A DNA stretch of 55,041 nt from a virus: IMG/VR virus record IMGVR_UViG_3300023116_000059, positions 1-55,041 of that record; one strand, 5' to 3'. Under the pieces are notes generated by a model. It saw only the letters and a list, made by a program, of their open reading frames with translations, made no database searches and was not told the origin of the DNA. This document shows, in pieces, positions 36,062 to 46,900 of this stretch. The position numbers were made by a program, and so were the translations under genes. The stretch's first letter is position 1. Every line of letters starts with the position of its first letter.

Positions 36062-37882
36062 TCAGAATTCGATGACTAGTTTGATGTCTTCAATTTGGTC
36101 AGGAGCACGAGTGATTAGACGACGGTTCTCGATGTAAATTAACTCACCCGAGTTATTTTTAATTTCTGGATTAGCAAGTCCAGAAGCAAATGTAGAACCT
36201 AGAAGCGAACCATTATAGCTGTTGTTGACATCACCCTGAGAAGCAGAAGCAGCACCAATAACTTTGTTAGCAGTTCCAGTTTCAAAAGCTCTTACTGTAC
36301 CAGTGTCTGTATGAGCATCAACTGTTTGGATATACTTGAGTGTACCGTTAGTTGTGGAACCTTGGTCAAGTGTCCAAGAAACAACGGTTCCCTTTGCAGT
36401 ACCACCAGTTACAGTCTGAGAAATCTCTTCGTCAGGAATGTAATCGGCAGTTGCACCACTGATCTTGATTGCCTTTAGACCAGAGAGGGTATCTGCAGTA
36501 GCATAAGTAGTGCTACCAAACTCAAGAGGGTCCTTGATGATGCCGATGCGGCGGAAGTCGTTATCAACAGGGAAATCACCAGAACCTTCAGCATAGGTTA
36601 GGCGAATATTTGTCATTACACGCTTGCCGTTGAGTTCAGTCTCAAAGTCAGAACCATGACCACCTTGAGGAGGAACAATTGCTTCTAGAGCACCAGTTGC
36701 AGTTGCAGGAGTTGCAACACCGCTGGTTAGACCAGCATCAGAGAAGAGGTTACCGTTATCTAGGATAACGTTAGCATAAGTGTAACCAGATCCACGAGTT
36801 TCGATACTTGCAGAAGTAATTGTACCATTACCATCTGTTACAAAACTTACAACACCACCAGTGCCATCGCCCTGAATTGCGGTGTAAAGTGTTTGAGAAG
36901 CAGGTAGGTTTAGACCAGCATCTTCGATTACTACAACATCGATAGGAGCAGGAGTGTTAGTTGCTAGCTGCTCAGTTGCTTGACGAGAAGCATTAGATGG
37001 TAGTACAATAGGCATGAAGTCCGAAGATAGGAACTTCAAAACGTCATCAGTTGGGATGGTGTACATATACTTCCAAATGTAACCAGCACCAGAAGACTCG
37101 GTGTAGATGCCAGTAGCAGCATCGTAGTTAGCGCCACCAACAATAGGTTCTTCAGTTGCGTTCTGACCAGATAGGTTAGAAGGATTTTCTCCGTTGTAGA
37201 GGCACTTGAACACTTCATAAGAAGAGTTCATAACATAGAACTTAGCGGAAGCAATAGACGATTCGCCAGTTGCTGTCTCTTTACCAATTTGACCACCACC
37301 AGCTGGTGTTTCGGAATAGTCGGGTTTCCACATGTCATACTTAGGATTGGCGACTAGATCCCAGTTGTAACGACGAATAACTGTTCTTGCAAAGGAATCG
37401 GTAACACGCTTTGCTGCGATCAATTCGTCATATACTTCAAACTTTTCTCTCTGGTTGTCTAGAGGAAGGGGAGGAACGTCTTCAGTTGCGTAACGATAGA
37501 CACCTGCTTTAGCAGTAACGCCTGTATCAGAACCACCAGCACCACCAGTTCTTCCTTTTAATGTTTGACCCAATGTAGGAGTCGAGTTAACACCGTTAGT
37601 ACCAAATACGTCGGTTAGTAGTAGGGCGTTAGCGTAAATCTTGGCAATTGTGGCACGGAACGTTGTGGAACCATATGTTCCAACATAAACCTCATCTCCA
37701 ACGGAGAAACTACCACCCGCTTCGGAATAGTATTCTAGGTATGCTCTCCATGGTTGTGGTCTACCCACGAAGAAGTACATTCTGGATCTTTCGGGATCAG
37801 TCTCGCTACTGCCCTCAGTCAGCGATTCTAGGAATTGCTTAGCATTAAAAATCCTAAACTTATCAGAGATAATAGCAGCCAT
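36062..37882 (-). CDS. 8: Baseplate wedge subunit gp8
   Basis: A 606-residue gp8-type wedge protein. Recognisable segments are SRMYFFVGRPQPW at the N-terminus, RVTDSFARTVIRRYNWD, YEVFKCLYNGENPS, GAGYIWKYMYTIPTDD and GGHGSDFETELNGKRVMTNI near residue 407, all typical of T4-like gp8. T4 gp8 is 334 residues; the extra length here comes partly from Gly-rich inserts (GGAGGSDTGVTAKAG and SIETRGSGYTYANV). gp8 dimers bridge gp7 and outer wedge parts in the T4 baseplate. The gene is preceded by a double TATAAATA and followed by a strong terminator, so it may be a single-gene late transcript. Confidence 0.92.
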   Translation of the reverse strand: MAAIISDKFRIFNAKQFLESLTEGSSETDPERSRMYFFVGRPQPWRAYLEYYSEAGGSFSVGDEVYVGTYGSTTFRATIAKIYANALLLTDVFGTNGVNSTPTLGQTLKGRTGGAGGSDTGVTAKAGVYRYATEDVPPLPLDNQREKFEVYDELIAAKRVTDSFARTVIRRYNWDLVANPKYDMWKPDYSETPAGGGQIGKETATGESSIASAKFYVMNSSYEVFKCLYNGENPSNLSGQNATEEPIVGGANYDAATGIYTESSGAGYIWKYMYTIPTDDVLKFLSSDFMPIVLPSNASRQATEQLATNTPAPIDVVVIEDAGLNLPASQTLYTAIQGDGTGGVVSFVTDGNGTITSASIETRGSGYTYANVILDNGNLFSDAGLTSGVATPATATGALEAIVPPQGGHGSDFETELNGKRVMTNIRLTYAEGSGDFPVDNDFRRIGIIKDPLEFGSTTYATADTLSGLKAIKISGATADYIPDEEISQTVTGGTAKGTVVSWTLDQGSTTNGTLKYIQTVDAHTDTGTVRAFETGTANKVIGAASASQGDVNNSYNGSLLGSTFASGLANPEIKNNSGELIYIENRRLITRAPDQIEDIKLVIEF

Positions 37883-37916
37883 TTGTTTTTCGTTCCGACG
37901 TGGTTTGTGCCAAAGT

Positions 37917-37930
37917 TATTTATATTTATA
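37917..37930 (-). promoter_or_regulatory. Two overlapping TATAAATA late promoter boxes before gp8
   Basis: The minus strand reads TATAAATATAAATA, two exact late octamers sharing two bases, 35-48 bases before the gp8 start. It is the strongest late promoter candidate in the window. Confidence 0.7.
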
Positions 37931-37935
37931 CAGTT

Positions 37936-40900
37936 TTACTCCATGACCATTGGAATGATTTCAGAAGTAGTGGTAATATTGTTAGCGCCGTTGACGCTTA
38001 CGCAACCTAAGAACTGAGTTGCAGTTCTACCAGAGTAATAAATTACACCAAAGTTGGTGCCATCACTATAATATAGGTGTCCAGAATCTGGGAAGTATGT
38101 TGTATTTGCAACATCAACAGTGCCTGGAACTGCACCAGAAGCACCAGTATATATAGCGACTGGATTTTGAATTGATGGGAGACCTAGATTAAAGTATTCA
38201 TTTGACTTGGTATAGCTTGTATTCTTTCTATCTTCAAAATCGGTAATAGTTAGACCACGGAAGAGTCTATCCATATCTTGAATACTGAGACCAGAAACAT
38301 TAGCAGTGCCATCGTCATATCCAACATAATCAAAATTGCCAATAGTAGATCCAACATTACCTCTTAGATAATTGCCAACATACTCATTATTTTCACCAAA
38401 GATAAAGTTATCAACTTCTAGTGTAAAACCAGATCTTAACTGAATGATCTTAGGATCAATCAAGAATACAATAGTTCCATCTCTCTGGACGAATGGGTTA
38501 ACAATGTTAACATCTTCAACGTATCCATCAACAAATCCTGCTGGTGGTAGGTCAAAGAAGATTTGGGTAAAGACTTCATTTCTAACGGTAACAATTGTGC
38601 TTGCTGCCTGAATTTCTGCGCCAAGTACGGTGGTAGTACCAACCACCGCCACTTCAGATACAGTTGCTGCAATTGGTGCTTCTGGATCAGGTTGACCAAG
38701 ACGCTCAGTTGTGATATTTTGTAAATGAATATCATGCTTAACCTCAACAGTTCCTTGAATAACGAGGGACTGTTTGGTGGTCTGTACATTTGTAACAATT
38801 TGTGGTTGTTGTGTATGAAGACCGATATTAGTCTTCATATTAAATGCAGACTTAACAGTTACAAACTTACCACCTGCTTCTGCGTGAGATTCTCTAACAC
38901 TCTCAATAGTAGAGATAGATGCAATCTTTTGATCTAGATTAATATTAAGAACAATCTGTTTTTCTACTGTTTGTACGGAATCCAAATCAATTTGAATCTG
39001 TTTCTGCTTCTGAGAAGAAGAAACATTAGTTACAGTACCAACAGTAACAATAGATGCTTCAGATTGAATATTCTGAATACCAACTGGTGCGATGGAAATC
39101 AGATCAGGAATTTGTCTAATAAATGTTCCTGCCAACCAATCTTGCTCATTGGTATTATCCTGAGCACGAGTAATCTTGAGGAAACGATCAGAAATCTTGC
39201 GTGGGTAGAATACTACCTCATCACCAACCATAAGTTTGCCGTTTGTGGTAAACTTCTGAGTATCATTGACATATAGAACTGTATCTCCAATGAGGAAATC
39301 AACAACTGTGTATGCACCAGCAGCATAGTAGTTAACGTTCTCGATAAAGGAGTTGTCAATTTTTCTTTGAACAGTTGTTGTAATCTGTTTCGTGACAGAG
39401 AAAGTGCTAAAGGATTGAATATTATCAACTCTAGAAGAGAGATATGTAACAATATTAGTAGGTTGTGTCTGTGGTGTAACGGTAGGAGCATCAAATCCAG
39501 TCTCCCAGTATCCAATCTTAATAGATCCTGGTTGTAGAACAGGCATCTGTTGAGCATCTTCCACTGCTGGTAGAGATGTCCACATAGTGCTCTGCCAGTA
39601 GAGAGTATCTGCTGGGATATTTGCCAAGATAGAACTGACAAAACCACCTGTTACGGCTGGATCAGAAGATCTGGTGATAACGGAAGACGCCGCCATATTA
39701 AATCTGGCGCTACCTTCTCCAACACCACCAATAAATGGGTTGAGTCTAGTAAACTGAAGATCTAATCCAAAAGTATTGGTGTCCCTAATAACGTCAAAAC
39801 CCCTTGCTACAACTACCTTTGGAGCAGTTGTATATCCAGAACCATTGTCAATAATATCAACGCTAATGACTTGTCCTTTACTTACAAGAACATTTGCTCT
39901 AGCGCCTCCGCCATTACCATCTAAAGAAATAAACTCTAAAATTGGTGGAATGAAGTATTGATATGCGGTGGGTTGTGTGATAGGATCATAACTACGCTGG
40001 TTCCATTCAAGTTTTTCGATTTTACCTGTAGGAATTTTTAGTCCTTCACTATCATAAACAAATTCACCTTCCGAATCCTTTTCATACTCTAGAATAGCGA
40101 CAACGGAAAGACCCTCACCTCTTGCAACACCATTGTAAGAAGTTACAGGTACGGTGCCATAGATTTTATTTGAAATCTGTTGGTTGGGTCTATTTTCATT
40201 GCCGTATACAACAGGAGGTAGTGAGAGAATGGATCTCATTCCATCCTCACCATCAATTTTAATTTTATATCCTGGTGCTACATTTACAAATTTTTGAGTA
40301 TCAAATAGGGATTGATTAGATTTAGAACTACCAGTCCACTGAGAAGTATTTCTAAGGACCTTAATGTTATCAGCATTTTTAGTTACAGATAACGTGTAAT
40401 CATTAAAGTTTGCCCATGGGAAATCATAAGTCAAGTAGTATCTACCTTTAACTGCAAATACAAACTTAAGACCTTCAATAATTTCGTATGGATGACCAAA
40501 CAGTGTTAATTCGAATGTGTTGCCTAAAATCGAATAGTTAACAATTTCGCCAAGTGTGTTATAAGTGCCATCTGGTCTAACTTGCCATACTTGTACAGCA
40601 TTCGCAACAAACTCTCCCTTCCACGCACCTTTAGTAAATTCCTGAACAATATATTCGCCTACAGCATTAAGATTGTTCCAAGTAAGTTTAGAATCTTGAT
40701 AATAAAGATCTGGTCTATAACCATAGAGTTGCAATGTTTGACCAACATCTCTACCATAAAGTAATCTTATATCAATCTTCATTTCCGCTTGAATGGGAAC
40801 ATTGAAGAAAATATTGGGACCAGAAATCTCATAAGAGAATGTATCTCTTTGTAGCACACCATCTAGGAATACCAAGACATATCTGGGATCATCAATTTTT

Positions 40901-43900
40901 TGTACTGTTAAATCTTCTACATCTAAGATTAGGAATGGACCAGTTCTTACACCGTCTACTAGTTCATAATCAATAGTTAAACGCTTGTAATTGCCAATAC
41001 CTACACCGCCATAGAATTCAACTGCTTGTTTTTCCTGAACAAGTTTTAGGTTTTCTGATTGATCCCAAACAGGTGCTACATCAAATACAATTTGATTAGG
41101 AACTGTTTCTCTATTAATTACATAAGAGTCTTCTGGTGGATAAGACTCTGTAAACTTAGGACGTTGTAAAATTCCATTTAGATAGATGAATAGATCTTCA
41201 TCTTCTTCTGTGACAACAGCAGATCCATCTTCCCAATAAAGATCAAATGCCTTATTCTTCCCATCAATATACTGTGGGTTGGATCTTGTAAGAGTTACAC
41301 CATTAATAATGTCCGCAACAGTTTCTTGAAGAATGTTAATAGCAGAAATAACATCATTACATTCTTTTACTGGAATGTCAGGATCAAGAATAATGTCGTG
41401 ATTTGTAAGAGGTCTTGTTCCACTGTATAGTCCAGTTGGATTCAGGTTTTCTGCAGTAATAGGAACTAAATTTCTTCCCTCGGTCAAAATTGTATCTACA
41501 ATTTCATAATAAGTGTTAAGAGTTGCTTCAACATCTGCACAATATGGAACCTCTGTATCCAGTAGGATACTATTGTCTACTACAGGTTCAATAGCAGTGT
41601 ATGTTCCTGCTGGCAATGTCTGACGCATTGCAAGAACCATTAACTCAACTGCTTTCTCATAAGTTCTCAAAGACTCGTTGAGTTGATCATTGATATATCC
41701 AAGTTCATTGCCAATGTAATATAATTGACCAAATTCGACAACTTGTGCGTTACCACCAAATCTTAAATGATATGTAATAGCATCAATTAAGTATCCAATA
41801 TCACGCTTACACTTGTCGGTTTTGTTTGCCCAACCAATATTAGGGAATTGGGATTGTGCCCAACCTACCGCTTCTTCTTTAATGTATTCTGCATTATTTC
41901 TAATGATATCAGAAGCGTCAATATATGTACCACTATTGATACCACTTAACTTAAATGTGGCTTGAGTAGTTCCAGAGAAAGCAATTTCAGCAATGTAAGT
42001 ATCGCCAGGTTCAACTTCGAATGTTTCTCCATCAACAACTCTGGATACCGTTCTTGTAGATGATACAACACCAGCACCACCAGTAGTACCTTCAATATCA
42101 ACGATGCCAACTTCAGCACCACCAGAACCACCAGCGTTTTGTGTTGCTGCTCTGGATACTAAAATTGTGTTTTCATCTAGAATTCTTACAACTTTTGTTC
42201 CTTCTGGGAACGCTCTTCCAGAACTTACAATAGAACCAACAATAATGTTTTCTGTGTTGTCCATTGTAATTTGAGTAGATCCAGTAGAATATCTTACAAC
42301 TGGTTCTGTGTAATCCCAATTTCTAATGGCAAGTCTGCAAAGTTTTTCTGCATAGTTGACAGCAAACAAGAATTCTTGTAAAATATCCTTATAGTATACT
42401 CCTGCTTCTGTTTCCTTAAAATAAGTAGCAAAATCAAAACTATCTGCATTGCCGCCAAATCTCAAATCGTGAGAGAATGCTTTAATTACAGTTTCTAGAT
42501 CTTCTAAGAATTTAAGTTCTTTTACATTCCAATCTACCGCAGTGTAAGTAGCTTGAGTATATCCAAGAGTTTCTTCTAAAATAAAATCTAGATTGTTGTC
42601 AATTTGGTTAGCAGCATCAATCCATCTGCCATTGCGTTGACTAATAGATGCTAACTTCTTAAAATAACGATCGTTGTATTGATTTTGATTAAATGCAACA
42701 TATCTTCCATAGAAAGTTACACCACCAAATGCAGTGACATCATCACCGTCATCGCCAGTTAACTTTGTTCCATCTCCATATGGAGGTTGAGCAAAAATAA
42801 TGTTGTCATCTTGTACAGTATAAGAAAGTCCTGCTTCCTGAACAACACCATCCAGAGAAATGATCAGATTGTTTGCGCTAACTGGAAATACTGGATTATC
42901 ATTAAAGTCTCTTAATTGGAAAGTGGTTGTTCCAGTTCTATTAGAACCTAGGCTTGTATCACCACTCTCCAGTTCTCTGCCATCAAAAGGATTCTTATAC
43001 CACCATGGTTTACCGTCAGCAATGATATCATCATAGAATCCAGCAGTTCTATTATAGATTCTTACATTAAATGCGCGTAGATCATTGAAGTTGAATTCTG
43101 AAGATGCAACAGACCCACTTCCTCTTTGCTTTTTAGAATCTTCAACTTTTTGTATAGATTGTGTAACAACACGTCTCGTGCTTTCAACAGTAATCTTATT
43201 CTTATCTGGATCCCAAAGTTGTACTACCGAGAAATGCGATGCTTTTGGCATCTTCTGTGGCATTCTGATGTTAGCATCAGTTTCAATGTCAACTTCACCA
43301 AACAGTAAGAAACCTGCTGGGTGTGTTGTAGACTTGATTAACTCACGCCATTGATCAATAGGAGTTTTGGATTTAACAACGTAAGAATAATCTTGATAGA
43401 AGAATGAGTCGGTAATTTTTTGATTTGATACACCAATGATGCCTCTATCGGAATTGAAAGATCCTTGGTTATCAAAGAAAGTCTCAATTCTTTCGTTCAA
43501 TATAGAAACATATCTGTCAATGATATTAGCAGACGTTTGAGACACCAATCCACGGATAGGCAAAGCATCTCTAAAATATCCACGAATATTTCCAACTTTC
43601 AATAAGTTAGAACCATTTCTCCATTCTAATACAATACCGCTAGCAACTTCAATACCACCAAGAGTTTGTACTACTTTTTCACCATTCTTGAATTGACTAT
43701 GTGCAAAATCTTTTACTTTAAAAGTAGTTGCTGATGTGAACAGGGATCTAACAGTTTTATCATCATGATACGATCCACCATTTTTGATAATTCTGATGCT
43801 TTGTGGAGATCCAATGTTTGTGCTTTCAGCGTATGCTTTTAAATCAGTTTCAATAATTTTTGCTTCTGGAGCATATGTGTAGTTCTTACCACCATTTTTT

Positions 43901-46900
43901 GCAGTAATAGCAAAGATCTTACCATCTCTGATAACAATATTAAATTCTGCCCCTACACCATCAGCATCAATTAACTCAACTTTTGGTTTAGAATAATTAG
44001 ATCCACCCTCGGTTAATTCAAAACCAGTAACAGTCTGAGTATTTGGATCAATAATAACAGTTCCAGATGCTCTCAGAGAAGTAGATGGAGAAACACCTTT
44101 TACAATAGGTGTCTTTTTGTAATTGGTGCCTAAATTAACTACATTAACAGAATTGATCTGACCAATAGCAAACTGACCAGTTGTTGTATATGTAATAGAT
44201 CCAGATCCATCCCACAATGGAATCTCATCTAACTCATACACAAATTTAGTATCAGTTACATATGCAAGAGTTTTAGTTCCTTGTAGAGGATCACTAACAA
44301 TCTTTAGATAGGATCCTTCTGCATCAATAATGCCATTTTTATCAAAATAGTAAAAATTGAGGAAATCTGTTCCGACTTTTTCTGTATAAGTATTAGCACT
44401 TTGTCTAGATCCAAATCCAAATTTAACATCAACAAAAGATCCTGGATTGCCTGCTTTAACTGTAGAATTAATTCTTTCTACAGTAACGAGGTTAAAGTTC
44501 TTACTTGGACTAATATCAAAGAAAGATCCTGTCAGAGAACTATGTGATGTATCAAATACGTATCTGTAATACTCTTGAATGTCTAGTAGTGGGTTAACAT
44601 CAAAATTGACATTATCTTCTGAAATTTCAAATTTAAATACAGGATCTTCAGCACTAGAAGTTCTTACCAACCTAGAAGGTGTGCTAGAATCAAAAAATAG
44701 AATTGAATTTGTTATCTTATTCGCAGTCTTAATCTCAATTCCATAATTGAATACGATAAGTGCTTCTTGAGTCTTATTATCATAACTGTAAATGTATCCA
44801 TCACCATTTGCAGATCCAATATGATATAATGGATCAAAATTGTATTGACCATGATATAATGTAAATGCTTGACCAGTAAAATGATCTTTCTGTACAGTTC
44901 CTTCTTGTGCTCTTTCAACAATTACTGTACTACCATCAATATCTACAACTTTTACAATTTCAGTTCCAATTTTGAACAGATCTTGTCTTACAATTCCATC
45001 AGTAGATACTAGAGGGAATCTGGTGGATCCTTTTGCTACACCAACGTGATCAACATACAATGTCAATCTGCGAGTGCTTTGAGAAGCAATAGATCTACCC
45101 AAAGAGTTATCATCAACCCCTAAGTATTCGCCTTTACTATATCCAGTACCACCATCCGATAAAACGCAAGAAGAAACTCTGCCACCAATAACAGTAATAT
45201 TAGCTTTAGCACCAGTACCAGAACCACCTGTTAGTGGGACATCGATATAGATGTCGTCGGTATAATCAGCACCACTTTCAAGTAAATCAAATCTACCAAC
45301 ACCATCATAATTAAGCGATGTTTGAATTTGTGGAGCTACAAATTTTACTTTTTGATATAATCTTTTTCTTACATAGTAGTTTTTAGTCTTAGTAGAATCA
45401 TCTGGGTTGATGTCAATATCAACCTTATCACCAAAACCAAGACCATGTGGTTCTGTGGTTTGTACTAGTGCTACATTCTGGTTTACATCAAATGGCTCTA
45501 AGTTATCACTCATTGAAGAGAATGTGATAATTTTAGTTCCAGCTGTGTTGAGTAAATTATCAGACTGTAAATAGTATTCTGTGTTAACTACAAACTCTCC
45601 ACTCAAAACTTTGAGTTTTACAACGTTCTGACTATTTGTTGTTTCTAAAACTTCACCTTCTGCAAAATTTCCACCTATTCCATCTGTGAGGGTAATGATA
45701 GCACCCTTAGTATAAGATGAATTTTGATCTAGAAGAATATTGAGAGTTTTGATATCTGCAGAGAAAGTTCCAGTGTTATCAAAAGATCCAATAACATTTC
45801 TTAGAATAACGATATTGTCATTAACAACATTACCAATAATTTGACCAGAAGCACCAGATGCTGGTTGTCTAAGGAAATCATCTTGGAATAAGTAAGCACT
45901 TTGAATCGTGACAAGTTTTACTACCTTGTCTTCTTTAGACTCAATATAATCAACAGATTTTCCTTTAACCGATCCTACAACTGCTTCAATATCTTCACCA
46001 TCAGTTCCTCTGCTATCAAATAAGAATTCACAACCAACCGAGAAGTTATTATGAGATTCTGTGGTATTAATTGATTCTACTGTACCTGATTTGACACTAT
46101 CAATAACACCAACGAAACCAGCACCATTGACAGGCATATCTGGTTGTGCTAATCTTCTTACATTAGTAGGGAGCTCATTTTGACTAATTGGAGCATTGTA
46201 ATTAGAGTCTACTGGTAGAGAATAGAAGTTTTCACCAATAAAATATGGGAACTTTGGTTTTTGCTCCTGATCAATAGTTAAGAAATAAGCATAGGTTCCT
46301 TCTGGGTATTCTGGAGTAACACAGTAACGACCATTGTTTTGATCTAGAGTTCCAGATCTGTGGATATATTCATAGTCGTCAATAAAAGTTCCTAGAGGAT
46401 ATGTGTCTACAGAAGGACCAGCAAGTCTTCTATTCTTGTTTCTGTAACTAGATGTCATTCTGATAATATCAGAAGTAAGGTCTAGTGGGTTTTCACATGC
46501 AAATGGACCATAAATTGGATTGCCATCATATGCAAAACCAAGAATTGGAGAATGGGTTTTTTCCGATGGTTCTGTGCCAATAGCTAATAAGTTGTCATCT
46601 AGGAGAAGTCTTAGCTGTTGTGGATTGGCAAGATATCCATAACCATAATCTAGACTCTTATTAATATTCTGGAAAAGATATCCGTTATTAGAGTCAACTA
46701 GATTTTCATACTTTTTAAATCTATTCTTGACCCATGTTTTTAATTTTGGTTCTGCTGTAGCATCAACACCAACTGGAATGATATCTACTTGGATATTTTC
46801 TTGAGTGTAGAAGTTTCCAGCGTCAATTTGCTCAAAACTGTCAAGTCTGCCATCTGGAGTGATAACACTGGTATAAGAAGCAAATCTACCTCTTCCTGCC

